Assembly (NCBI GenBank): GCA_949775045.1
Contig: OX459105.1
Location: 7,743,240 to 7,807,239 of the forward strand
DNA from: Metridium senile
Taxonomy: Eukaryota > Cnidaria > Anthozoa > Actiniaria > Metridiidae
Direction of reading: 5' to 3'
Length of the DNA: 64,000 nucleotides
How positions within the stretch are numbered: position 1 is the first letter of the stretch; every line of letters starts with the position of its first letter. The notes beneath the pieces were generated by a model. It was not told where the DNA came from, did no database searches, and was given only the letters and a program-made list of their open reading frames with translations. Positions 23,213 to 34,544 of this stretch are shown piece by piece. Both the position numbers and the translations under genes were made by a program.

Positions 23213-23676
23213 CACTTTGGAAAATCCTTTAAACGTGCTGCAGATAGACTGCGTTTCCTAAGGAAAATGAGGTCTTATCTTGACGAGAACTGAAGCATCT
23301 AAAGCTATTTATAATTCTATGATCTTATCAACATTATCCTATTGTGGTATATTATCACTCAAGCTATCAGCTACACATGCAGTTGTCCAAGCTTAGCGAC
23401 TTTTACTCTCGTGCTATAAAAACTGTATTTAAAAGACCTGAAAGTGCCTCATACCTCACACCACCTGTGGCAGCCAATAAGAAACGGGCCTGTGACCTGG
23501 TTAAGAAAACTCTGGACGGTGATATATGTGATCCATTTGAAAATTACTTCATTTTCCAACAACATAAACTGAACAAAAGAAATAACTCTCTTAGTTTAAA
23601 ACTTCCCAATATAAAGACGGAGTATGCCCGCAAACGATTTTACTTCATAAATACCTTTCTCGTTATTATTTATTAA
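23213..23676 (+). pseudogene. LINE reverse-transcriptase C-terminal fragment
   Basis: Frames joined by at least two shifts give HFGKSFKRAADRLRFLRKMR, then KAIYNSMILSTLSYCGILS, then LSKLSDFYSRAIKT, DICDPFENYFIF, KLPNIKTEYARKRFYF. This is the C-terminal tail of CR1/L2-like LINE ORF2. It lacks all catalytic motifs. Confidence 0.75.
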
Positions 23677-23679
23677 TAA

Positions 23680-24770
23680 TTACTATTCACCACCCTACCC
23701 CATTGTTCTCTCTCTCTACTATATCACTGATTGGCCGTTTTCACACTAAAGACGGGTTTGCTCCCCGTCGAGACGAGAAACCCGACACGATTTCTGATTA
23801 GGCGGGTTTTTGTGACGGTTTTTTTGTGTCTCAAAGGGGAAGGAAGACCATTTTCCCACCACAATTTTTGACTTTCTTCATCATGGCGTTTTGGGTTTCG
23901 TTGTTTTAGAAGAAACATGCACAAGGAAGCACCTGTCAGGGCTAGGGCTGGTGTAAGGGACTGCGCAATAATTATCAGGAGGTGGGGTTGAGAAATGAGT
24001 GAAAAAATCGAAAAAGTTAATTATAAACCCCCCTCACAAATGAAGAACATTACGTCCTGCCTCCCCCTACAATAACGGAGAAAATTAGAGTGCACCCCCC
24101 CCCCCCCCCTCGAAATTGAGAAGACTGTTGAATACTTACGAGAAAAGGGTTTTATCAAGATCGCCAGAGAATCTAACTAGCATTGACGAGGACGTCTTCG
24201 TCAGCAACAAATAAGACTTCAAAGTTCTCTTCAACATACCCAGGTTCAACGTCAGAATCAGATGATTAAATAGCGCAGAGCATGAATGACGTCACAAAAA
24301 TGGAGACAAAGACCTAACTCGGACTTTCAGCAGGAAATGATAAGATCGGTTCATATATTGCTCAACACAGAAAAACTGAACACAACGTTTGTCCGAGTCT
24401 TGGAGCTATTTTTAGCATTCCTGCGCTGTGCTATTATGGACTTACAGATTGACTGGGTCCAACATCATCTTATTGTTGTTCATTTGTTGAATTTTCAGTT
24501 TCAAATTAAAGTTAGGCGTATATAATCAAAATGATTAGCTATATAACAAGTCTTAATGTCATCAATTGAATGAAATTATTACTAATGAGAGTTTGGTAAG
24601 CCTATTGTAACTATATACGATAGTCACTTCGGCCGGCTAGCTGCACTGCTGACTGCAATATATCTAATATTGCTGCCGGTCTCAGTAACTATCTAATACT
24701 TATTATTGTAAAACCATGATCACCTCGGGTTCCATTGTTTTAAGAGGGACGTTATATCGCTAACATCCCT
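23680..24770. other. Unclassified DNA
   Basis: Holds a GACGGGTTTGCTCC/GAGACGAGAAACCCG partial foldback at about 23750, a poly-C run (about 24090-24108) and no supported exon. The 79-residue frame at 24286 has no splice support. Confidence 0.4.
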
Positions 24771-24773
24771 CTC

Positions 24774-24878
24774 CATGAATAGGAATGAGGGAAAATTAGA
24801 ACTAATCTTCTCTCATTACTATGTATGAGGGAAAATTAGTTGCAATTTAGAACTAATTTTCCCTCATTACTATTCATG
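24774..24878. repeat. Inverted repeat with ATGAGGGAAAATTAG arms
   Basis: Outer arms CATGAATAGGAATGAGGG and the inverse, with a third internal copy of ATGAGGGAAAATTAG. Confidence 0.65.
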
Positions 24879-25136
24879 AGGTATATAGTCCTTCACGATA
24901 ACCGGGACTATCGTCGAAACAGGTACGTAAAATTTACGCGCTGTTTCGGAATTTCACTTGATTTGTTATCTTCTTCTTCCGTATTACCCCATCTCTTTCT
25001 ATCAGAAAATCCTTACGGGGGGTCTTAGAAACAAAACAAAACAATAATAATAATAAAATGTCAAACTGTGTTCTCTATTGCGTTCTTGAATGCATTTATG
25101 CTGTTTTTTTTAACAATGTGGGTCCATACTTGATAT

Positions 25137-25233
25137 AGCCTGAGTATCAGGCTCTAGGGAAGAGGGGAGGGAGAGAGGGAAAAAAAAGTCCCTCCCCGCC
25201 TCTTCCTGACCCCGAAGGTCTGATACTCAGGTT
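25137..25233. mobile_element. 97-bp hairpin element with 11-bp target duplication
   Basis: CCTGAGTATCAGGC and GTCTGATACTCAGG form the ends; the centre is purine-rich on one side and pyrimidine-rich on the other. ATACTTGATAT is duplicated at 25126-25136 and 25234-25244. Single ends of the same family occur at 12093 and 12317. Confidence 0.75.
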
Positions 25234-25441
25234 ATACTTGATATCGCTACACACTCATAAGCGTGTGGGAAGCATTTTTGTCATTGCGCATGTGTATAAA
25301 ACTGACATTGAGAATAAAAAAAAAATCAAATCATCAAGTTTAAAGTAACAAGGTGTTCATTTTATTGAAAAATAGACCTTACATCATACACCACAATATT
25401 ATCTTTCATAATTTATTTATGAAAATTAATATTAAATACGA

Positions 25442-28400
25442 GGTGGCTCGAGGTAGTTTTGAATGGCGCACACATCCCTTTTTGAATTCGCAATTACATG
25501 ATCTTACCTTCGGCCCATGAATGTGAATTTTACACCAAATGACAGTCTTGGATGAAAGTTTTGAACGATGTTTTAATTATGCTAATCAAAGTTTCCATAG
25601 CAACGATAAACAACTTGTTTGTAAAATGGTTTTTCTTAAATAGCTTTTGAATTTGAGCTGATTGCGAAAAACCAATAAATGTGCTATAAACTACCCCGTT
25701 TAGCACATCAATTGGGAAAGTTAGAAGAAAAGTTATCTGTTCGATAATGAATAAATCACGAAAACATTTAAATGTGTATTTTGTTCGCGTGTAAATATAA
25801 GCGGTCAAAACATTTCATAGGATGCACAAATTATCATCTTAATACTGCAGAATGTTTCCTTGGACTTTCATTTAAACTCCCTGTGAACAGCTCTGGTTAA
25901 TATGTAGGCAATGCAGAGATCGAGCTTTTTATTAAAATGACGTTTTGCTTGACGTTTTCACTCTTGCATAACTACGATCACAATTACGTATAACTCACAA
26001 AAGAACTAACGAAAATGAGTGATATCTTCGCAGTACAATTTTGAATATAAAGTCAATAATATTGCAAAATTGTAGCCAAATCCATATGAAAGAATGCTTT
26101 TAAAAGTAGCGCCGAAGTTGAAGTACGAAAGTAGCGCCCGCCGAGTAAAAATTTACTGCATCGAGCGTGACATCGTGTGTTTATTTCAGTGGCTAATTAT
26201 CATGCAGCGTACAGTGTCAAATTCCTCTATGCACGCTTAGTCTAATTATAATTTTTTGTATATTGTAATTATTTAAATTTTCTTATTCTCATCGCGCATT
26301 CCTGCTTGATTACAACATGGGTCGTACTCTTCGTGATGTATTCACTAAGGCTTGAAATATATTTCAAATTCCACTAAACTATAAAATCTAGCATTCAATA
26401 CATAGTCCAGTCATTTTATCGAAAAAAATGAAGGTTTTTTAACGTTTTTCCCATCCGAAAACCTTCCTCTACAACATATATCAAAAATAATATGGAATCA
26501 TAGTTGGGGAAGTAGCCAAAAAATAGCATTTGTAAAGGCTATCTGTGGCCGCTCTTAGCTGTACATGACTAAACGAGGCTATCTCCGGTTTTTGCTCAGT
26601 AAAATGTATAAAATAGATTGTTCAACACTACTAAAAGTAGATGATTCTTTTAGTCTAATGAAAACTTAAAATTTGGTATTCTATCAATCATCACAAATAA
26701 AAAAAATCATACTTTAGATATCTATTTAATAGCCGTTTTAAGCTAAAAATTAAAATTAATATTAAAATTAAAATTTGTTGAGGATCAAAAATTGTTTCAT
26801 AATCATATCAATAACACCGGAGTACTAGAAATCAGTAATTCATATTTCATGCGTGTGTGGAGGGGACAGAAACAGGGATTAAAATATCCTTCCTCCCAAA
26901 TCTTATACCGCTTTTCTCCCTCCTCCCTAATTTTTCGACCATTTCTCCCTTCTCGAGCCCTGATTTTCTTTGTTCTTCATAAATATAAGCTATTGAGGCT
27001 ATTCATTAGAGTGCAAATGGTACAAATTTGAACCATTTAATAGTTTGTATTTCAGAGATAAGCTGTTCGCATAAAATTGGCCCAAATAATAATATTACGA
27101 TATTAATCAGGCCAATAAGACCTTATAGTTCAATAATAGGCCCTTTGCAGGACATGGTCACGTGTTTCATTCCACCATTCTCTTTATGTCACAGAAAAGC
27201 ATCGAAAAATATACTTGAAACGGGAAAAAACTAAAAGCTGCCCCGATTACTAACCTTGAAACGTTGCTATCTTGGTGATGTTCACAAAGTAATAGAAAAA
27301 GAAAACACATAAAAACGCTAAATTTGCATGTCAAAAACAACATTTCAAGGAGGTAAGACGGACGACAGGTTTATAGACGAAGAATTTTAAGTATTATTCT
27401 TAAAACTAAAGAATAAATTATTAAATAAATGAATTATTATCTCTTTTTACCTCTTTTTCTCTTTTCTCTCTTTTTTCTCTCTATTTATTTTTGCTGTTTC
27501 TCCCTCCTCTCTAATCCGTTCTTCAGTAGATAAATAATTTGCAAATTCAACGACTGAAATGAAGTACTAATTGGCGTACTCACATTATTACAGTCAAAAC
27601 ACCTGAATCGTGAACACGTAGAACTCACTATTGTTTAGTTTTCGAAATTTGTTTCCATTAATCGATTTGAACTTGGAATATTGAAAACGAAGATTTCATT
27701 ATTCAAAACAAGAATAGTTTGAAAGTTCGATTGTTGATTGGACATAATAAAACATTCGCTTCTCCTAATATGGAAACACAGGAACCCAATGAATAACGAG
27801 CAAGCATACAATATGTACAGTACACAAACATGGCTGCTCCCCCTTGGAGCCTCGTTTTCATGTCGGCACAAAACTTACCACCAAAAAAAAGGCGATTTTC
27901 AGGATGTTCCCCTGCATAGATTCAATATGATTTTTAATATGTTGTTTTAGATGGTATTCCAGGTCGGCTTGTGAAGAAAAACCTTCTGTTGCAATTAGTG
28001 ATGGGTCAATCCGTATAATGACTGGACTAACACGCCCGATTTATTATTGTACTTTATGTGAAACTTGTACACTTGGTCTTCCTGTGGACTAAGCGTGCAT
28101 AGAGGAATTTAAGACTGTTCGCTGCATGTTAATCAGCCACTGAAATAAACACACGATGTCACGCTCGATGCAGTAAGTTTTCACTCGGCGGGCGCTACTT
28201 TCGTACCTCAACTTCGGCGCTACTTTTAAAAGCGTTCTTTCATATGGATTTGGCTACAATTTTGCAATATTATTGACTATATATTTAAAATTGTACTGCG
28301 AAGATATCACTCATTTTCGTTAGTTTTTTTTGTGAGTTATACGTAATTGTGATCGTAGTTATGAAAGAGTGAAAACGTCAAGCAAAACGTCATTTTAATA

Positions 28401-28888
28401 AAAAGCTCGATCTCTGCATTGCCTACATATTAACCAGAGCTGTTCACAGGGAGTTTAAATGAAAGTCCAAGGAAACATTCTGCAGTATTAAGATGATAAT
28501 TTGTGCATCCTATGAAATGTTTTGACCGCTTATATTTACACGCGAACAAAATACACATTTAAATGTTTTCGTGATTTATTCATTATCGAACAGATAACTT
28601 TTCTTCTAACTTTCCCAATTGATGTGCTAAACGGGGTAGTTTATAGCACATTTATTGGTTTTTCGCAATCAGCTCAAATTCAAAAGCTATTTAAGAAAAA
28701 CCATTTTACAAACAAGTTGTTTATCGTTGCTATGGAAACTTTGATTAGCATAATTAAAACATCGTTCAAAACTTTCATCCAAGACTGTCATTTGGTGTAA
28801 AATTCACATTCATGGGCCGAAGGTAAGATCATGTAATTGCGAATTCAAAAAGGGATGTGTGCGCCATTCAAAACTACCTCGAGCCACC
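25442..28888. mobile_element. 3.4-kb DNA element with 800-bp terminal inverted repeats
   Basis: Arms 25442-26240 and 28091-28888 are nearly identical inverses; both contain the same 92-residue open frame (25808-25530 minus, 28522-28800 plus). The ends read GGTGGCTCGAGG. TTAA follows the right end (28889-28892), as it does at the solitary end 53015-53236; the left flank is TACGA. The interior (26241-28090) has no recognisable transposase. The high arm identity suggests a recent insertion or conversion. Whether the 92-residue frame is translated is unknown. Confidence 0.75.
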
Positions 28889-28946
28889 TTAATGTCGCTC
28901 CTTGAAGAATCCCTCCTAAACTAAATCCCATGCTCGTTTATTTCCT

Positions 28947-29112
28947 CGGGATATTAGTGATTAAATGTCCCTCAGCCTCGGGAAGTTTAGTAAATGTCCT
29001 TAGGGTAAGGGTAAGGGTTAGGGTAAGGGTTAGGGTTAGGATTAGGGTTAGGGTTAGGGTTAAACTTCCCTCTGCTTAATTCGAAGACATTTAATCACTA
29101 ATATCCCTCAGT
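28947..29112. repeat. Interstitial telomere-like tract inside an inverted repeat
   Basis: About ten TTAGGG/TAAGGG units (29000-29063) flanked by GGGATATTAGTGATTAAATG and its inverse. Confidence 0.85.
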
Positions 29113-29157
29113 GCCATGGTATTACTTATAATTAAATGTTTTTTCAGTTGAACTTAC

Positions 29158-29689
29158 CGAAAAGTTGAAATTGTCTCGGAACCATTCCGCTGAGAGACCC
29201 TGAATGGCTAAATTTCGTCCATAAGAGTTGCAATCTGTGCAATGGAATTCCTATGGTGTTGTATACACCTATTTTCAAAATCGTTGTCGCAAACAAAGCC
29301 ACAGTCCACACTCTGAAGCCTGCAAAGGATGTCGGTATTTCTTCTCTTGTTATCGATATATTCATAGTATCTTTTGGTTGTACGTGTTTGTGTTATATGA
29401 CGATAACAAGTTGTTGTTGTGGTAGATATAAATACAAATATTTCTTTAAAAAACGTGCAACAAATCTCAAATTAAGTCCATGTAACCAACATCCTTTGCA
29501 GGCTTTAGAGTGTGGACTGTAGCTTCGGCTGCGACAACGATTTTTGAAATAGGTGTATCTGCACCGTCATCTGCTGCTATTTTATCCAAGCCATTGAAAA
29601 TAGCGGTTTTGACGTCCTCAATCAGTATTTCACACCCTGCTCTTACTTCGTTATTGGCGGATTGCGGGAGTCGGTTTATCTCTTTCATT
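29158..29689 (-). pseudogene. Exon of an unknown gene split by a MITE
   Basis: After a good acceptor (CTGTTTGTAG) the frame from ATG 29688 encodes MKEINRLPQSANNE...EDVKTAIFNGLDKIAADDGAD, not recognised. It then runs into the transposon 29266-29555. Deleting the element and one TA continues the frame as IQHHRNSIAQIATLMDEI and a TAG, about 60 residues in all. A different frame in the distal part is open up to a strong donor (TTTTCG|GTAAGT at 29158-29157), so the original structure is uncertain. Confidence 0.45.
29266..29555. mobile_element. CACCTATTT-ended MITE inserted at TA (290 bp)
   Basis: Inverted arms of about 70 bp (CACCTATTTTCAAAATCGTT and inverse), flanked by TA at 29264-29265 and 29556-29557. 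The first 25 bp resemble 16856-17348. Both arms are open in one frame (KIVVA..ATVHTLKPAKDVG). Confidence 0.75.
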
Positions 29690-29822
29690 CTACAAACAGA
29701 GACGTTTAAGGTTATTCCCGTATTCAGTTGGCATCACAGAAAAATATAATTTATGACAATCGAGATTGACATAAATGAGTAGTTTGCCGGGAGAGATATA
29801 GTCATTGCGTCCAGGGCTGCTA

Positions 29823-29916
29823 TACCCTGGTTACCAGAGGCTTGACTATTAACTCTTTTTAAACCTTTTTAAAAAAACACGTGGCATGGAGAGAGTTAGC
29901 TAGTCAAACCAGGGTA
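29823..29916. mobile_element. TACCCTGG-ended MITE (94 bp)
   Basis: Ends TACCCTGGTTACCAGAGG and CCAGGGTA, related to 54322-54944. The 9-bp flanks GGGCTGCTA and GAGCTTCTA agree at 7 of 9 positions. Confidence 0.6.
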
Positions 29917-29997
29917 GAGCTTCTAGCAACTTGTATAATAGAATATGTACATTTATTTCAAAAAAGGTGGACATGAATGGTGAACGGTGTCTAACGG

Positions 29998-30256
29998 AAT
30001 TATATGGCGCGTTTTTCGTGTCAAAATTCAAGTTCGACATTCGTTTTTCAAGTTGATATTTTTTTCAAGTCGACATTTTTTTCAAGTTGACATTTGTTTT
30101 TTTAAGTTCGACATTCGTTTTTCAAGTTGACATTTTTTTCAAGTTGATATTATTTTCAAGTTGACATTTTTTTATTTGGGCTTCCTGTGTTTATGGCTGG
30201 TCAAAAAAACGAATGTCGAACTTGAATTTAGACACGAAAAACGCGCCATAGAATTA
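29998..30256. mobile_element. Foldback element with internal TTCAAGTTGACATTTTT repeats
   Basis: Arms ATGGCGCGTTTTTCGTGTC and inverse; GAATTAT occurs on both flanks. The interior is a degenerate 17-bp tandem tract (30028-30170) followed by one GGGCTTCCTGTG motif. Confidence 0.7.
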
Positions 30257-30504
30257 TGGTTGTACGCATCTTACATGTCGATTGCTGAGCACAATTTTGT
30301 CAACTTGCGCTCTTCTTTACTTAGCCTGAGGGACGGAGGGACTGCTACGCAGGCAATTCTTTACTAAATAATGTTAGAGTACGTTGTGCAGCAAACCTTT
30401 GTTATACATAATGAATACTATATAATACTTTATTATATACAAGTTGGAAACCTACATAGAAGGAGCAATTTCATTGGTTCGCTATCTCGGAATAATTAAC
30501 AATT

Positions 30505-31190
30505 AGACCCGAAGCCCGAATGGGCTACGGGTCAATAGCCAACGAGGCCGAGTCTTCGAGGCCAAGTGGGCTATTGATCCGTGGCCCATGAGGGCGAGAG
30601 GTCTAATTGTTTTAGTATCCAACAACTTATAGGTCAAACTTTGCCATATTTTGAAAGAAAAATAACATTTCAATCGTTTTATTTTGACAAAATGACAGAT
30701 AATACTGAGCGCGCGCTCAATGACGTGTGACGGCAAAATGTATTCAAAACACATCGAAATTCTCCACTGTTTTTGCCATTTTCTCCCTCAATATTTTAAT
30801 TTTAACGGCTGAAAATAGCATGCTTTTAGTATTAAAACTACTATACATTTTATAACGACGGAGGAATTAAGAAAAGTTCTAAGCTGAAAGTTTAAAAATC
30901 TGGCTTTCTCAATCGATCAAACTGAAGAATCAGTAGCGCGCGCTCTTCAAGTCAAAATTCATTCACAAAACATCAAAATTATGTGCTTTTTTGTCATTTT
31001 CTTGCTCGTATTTGTAATTTACGATTCAAAGAAAAGCATTATATTCAGTACTAAGCCGTTTTTGAAGAAATAGAAGAATCAAGAAACTTTTTCAATAGTT
31101 TACAAAACTATTTCACCCAATAGCCCATGGTTGAGAGCCAATGAGAGCGCGCGATTTGTGATAGACCATAAGTTGTTGGATACTAGTTAG
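30505..31190. repeat. Foldback repeat family A, uninterrupted copy
   Basis: A GACCCGAAGCCCGAATGGGC hairpin head (30505-30608) is followed by an element whose ends read AGTATCCAACAACTTAT and ATAAGTTGTTGGATACT (30609-31186). It contains GAGCGCGCGCTCA and preserves the empty TTAA site at about 30870. Confidence 0.75.
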
Positions 31191-31274
31191 CAATACCCAC
31201 CTTTGAATCTCGGAATGAGAAGCAAAATGGCAGGCGTAAATTCGCGTTTTGCAAGTGTTTCAGATGCCGAAATT

Positions 31275-31690
31275 GAGGGCGAGAGGTCTAATTGTTTTTT
31301 CCAACAACTTATTGGTCAAACTTAAAGGAAATAATATAGTAACAACAAAGTACTACAACTTGAAAAACTAGAACATTTTGTGAATGAATTTTGACTTGAA
31401 GACCGCGCGCTACTGACATCACACGATTTTTCAGTTTGATTGATTAAAAAAATGTTCTTGAACTTTTCTTAATTCCTCCGTCGTTCTAAAATATAGAGTA
31501 GTTTTAAAACTAAAATTATGCTAGCCCTATTTTCAGCCGTTAAAAAAAAGTATTGAGAGAGAAAATGTCAAAAACAGTGGAGAATATCGATGTATTTTGA
31601 ATACATTCAGTGACTTGCCGTCACACGTCATTGAGCGCGCGCTCGGTATTTTCACTTTCGATTATCTGTCATTCAAAAATTCGTCCAGTC
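31275..31690. repeat. Foldback repeat family A, third copy
   Basis: Starts CCAACAACTTATTGGTCAAA. The TTAA site is empty at about 31470 (CTTTTCTTAATTCCTCCGTC), the same target as the insertion at 1993. Confidence 0.75.
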
Positions 31691-31896
31691 CCTTTATTTT
31701 TCGTTTTAAAGGAAATTGCGAAAACTACAATTACAGGTTGAACAAATAGCAATTAACTCTCCTTTTAAAATTAGTTCTGCATGCCCGTGCCACATGTACA
31801 ATAGCTCACGCTAATTGCACGTGCAATGCAAGAATCGCTCGTGCGTTCTAACCGTGCACATTCATCTTGAGCCATTCAGTTGCTATTCAGTTGACC

Positions 31897-33879
31897 ATGG
31901 CGAACGCAGTGGAGGTGTCTCGCTTTAGTTGCCTACAACTGTGCGAATATAAACGTAAACAAGGTCTTACACAGTCAATTGTAAGCTATGTTAAAGGTAA
32001 TATATATCAAAGTACATATATATACTTTGCATCAAAAGCTGATAATTTTTTTCAGAACACGAGACATTTTGAGAACCATGAACAGCCGGCCTCGGGTGAC
32101 GAACAAAAATCCACGCGCACACAATTATGAGTTATTTATTATATTTCTACATGCACAGAGGCGAGAAAACGATCGAAAAAAATTAATCAGTTTATCTGGT
32201 TTACACATTTTAATTACTGAGGCCCGTAAACTGAGGCTCGCTTGCCAGCCACGTGCATGTAATGTCTTGTTACGCCGAAACATCTTTAGTTTGCCATAAA
32301 TATTGTATTAAGCTATACAAGTGTATATGAATACGAACGCCGTATTTGTTTAACAGTTCAAATTGCAAGCATACAAGTGACATTAATATTTCCCTCAGCT
32401 GAAAGCGTGGACGGCAAAACATTTTTAATGTTCACTTCTGAAAGAAGATAATGAAGAGAAGAGAAGAAGATATATAGTACGAATTCGACGACGTATCGGA
32501 GACAGGTGCATTCTTAGAGCCTAATTCCTTCAGAAAGTGGTAAGTATTTTTAGCTAATTCCATTATTTTCCATTGCGTTGAATAAACATATTTTGTACCA
32601 TTTAATTATTAGACCCGCAGCCCGAATGGTTTACGAGTCAATAGCCCAGAAGACTGAGGGCCGAATGGGCTATTGACTCGTAGACCATTCGAGTAAGTAT
32701 AACTTACTAGTAGTTCAAACTTTGCCAATATTGTTTTTAAAAAAAATAAAAATTCAATTGTTTAAAACATCGACATTCTCCACAATTTTGTTTTATACAT
32801 ATGCCACTTTTCATTTTCTATTAAGATCCCGGGGGGAGGGGGGGGAGGGACGTTTTAGGGTCGAAAATGAGATACTCGTCGTCAAGCATCCCTATACATT
32901 TTTAAGGGAGCCCCCCCCCCCCCCGGATTAAGCTTAACGGCCGAAAAGAACATAGTATTTAGCAAGAGCTTGAAATATAAGAATCTGGCTTTCTCAATCA
33001 AAAGTGAAGAATCGTGTGATGGCGTCCGTAGCGCGTACCCTTCAAGTCAAAACTAGTATTAGCATAACAATTAGTTCTAAGCTATAAGAATAAATAGAGG
33101 AAAATCAAGAAAAGTTTTTCAAACAACAAGTTTTCACAACAGGCACTTTTGGAGCTACTAGTGGTATTTCAGTGACCCGATAGACCACTAGTAGAGTAGC
33201 CAATCAGAAAGCAGGATAATAGTACAAAATAAGTTTATTAAACGCAATGGAAAATAATAGAATTGGCTAAGCATATAAGGTGGCTTCCTATAGTATTCTT
33301 CAGACCATACCTTTTATTTTAATTTGGATTATTTATAGTTTTAACTTACACCTATACACTTGGTTTTTGGACCAGTGACTGAATGCTTTGATGAAAGTTT
33401 GGATTGATGCCAAGTTTAGCTTGATTGGCTTTACCTTGGCAACGATAAACAAATATGGCCAAAATTGTTTATGTCGAATAACTCTAAAACTCGATTTAAA
33501 GAAAATCAATCTTTTTGATTTGAAATAATTTGCAAATATATTCTAAAGCAGTGATTTTTGCATGTTGAGAGATGGCAGCGGCCTAAACAATACTCAGGAG
33601 AAACAAAATGCCATCAAAACACTACATAAAAGACCTTTCCTTTTACACTTATTTCTGGCTAAATGCTTAATCTTTATTCTTTTTTTAAGCAGAGACGAAT
33701 TCTATTAAACTAAACTTAAACGAACCTCCCATACTGGCATGGAGAAGTACCGACCTATTGATCTTCCAGAGGGATTTGCAATTCTACATCGGTTTGGGAA
33801 AGCCATTGACAACCAACTGGCCACTTGCTCAGAAGCAGGGACGGTGTCGGACGACATAAGCAAACATGTTCGTCGTCAG
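31897..33879 (+). CDS. Candidate gene, exons 31897-31996 and 33690-33879
   Basis: Exon 1 opens MANAVEVSRFSCLQLCEYKR with a good Kozak context (CCATGG) and ends at donor G|GTAATA. The second exon follows acceptor CTTTTTTTAAG. Two frames are open there: one in phase with exon 1 (AETNSIKLNLNEPPI..., ending in TAA) and one starting at ATG 33739 (MEKYRPIDLPEGFAILHRFG, 47 residues to 33879). The second looks more protein-like, in which case exon 1 would be 5' UTR. A third candidate exon at 32482-32539 (YEFDDVSETGAFLEPNSFRK, donor GTAAGT) does not fit the phase. No family recognised. Confidence 0.4.
32610..33215. repeat. Foldback repeat family A, diverged copy
   Basis: The head hairpin AATGG...TACGAGTCAATAGCCC and its inverse (32612-32690) precede a shortened body sharing GGCTTTCTCAATC. 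A poly-C run occupies about 32909-32923. Confidence 0.6.
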
Positions 33880-33955
33880 GTTGGTTGAGCTCCAAGTTGC
33901 TGTAGACTCTTAACATATATACCATAAACACATATTTTATTTATGAAGCTATCTA

Positions 33956-34278
33956 CAGGGTTCGTGCTGATGTCAGTAAACAAAATCTAAGGAGTTTTCA
34001 AGGAGTTTTCGAGAACCAAAAAGTAATTTTTAAGCACTTTTTGCGACAACTTTGATATACGAAAATTTACGAATTTACGAAAATGATGTACAATACTAGA
34101 ATTTTTACTTAACTTTAATTTGCAATACTAGAACTTTTACCCTACTTTAGCTAGAATTAAGGAGTTTTTAAGGAGTTTTTGCTGCTTTTCTAAAATTTAA
34201 GGGCTTTTCAAGTGCCCTTAAAAACGTAAATCAAATGTAAGGAGTTTTCAAGGAGTTTAAGGAGTAGCACGAACCCTG
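33956..34278. mobile_element. CAGGG-ended DNA element, 6-bp target duplication (323 bp)
   Basis: TIR CAGGGTTCGTGCT and inverse; TATCTA is duplicated at 33950-33955 and 34279-34284. Repeated AAGGAGTTTTCAAGGAGTTT blocks lie near both ends, paralleling the subterminal repeats of 3944-4561. Confidence 0.85.
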
Positions 34279-34489
34279 TATCTAAGACATCTACAAATCA
34301 TGATTCTGTCACATTTAGTTTGTTTTTCCTGGTGCTTTTCTCAAACATGAGAAGCAGTCTAAAGTGTAGCCAATGAGATTGCAGGATTTGTGATAAACCA
34401 GTGAATACTAAAATAATGTGTATATATATTCAAATGAGCCATAACAAAAGTTATATATTTATACTTGATACCTATCACAATCTATCTCT

Positions 34490-34540
34490 TTTACTCCGAC
34501 GGATCGAGGTCTAAAGCTAGAAATTATATCAGTAAAGTTG
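34490..34540 (+). mobile_element. Degraded Penelope-type hammerhead motif
   Basis: TTTTACTCCGACGGATCGAG...CAGTAAAGTTGAGTTAA keeps the outer stem of the copies at 2830 and 14113, but the GAAAC core is altered and enlarged. Confidence 0.45.
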
Positions 34541-34544
34541 AGTT

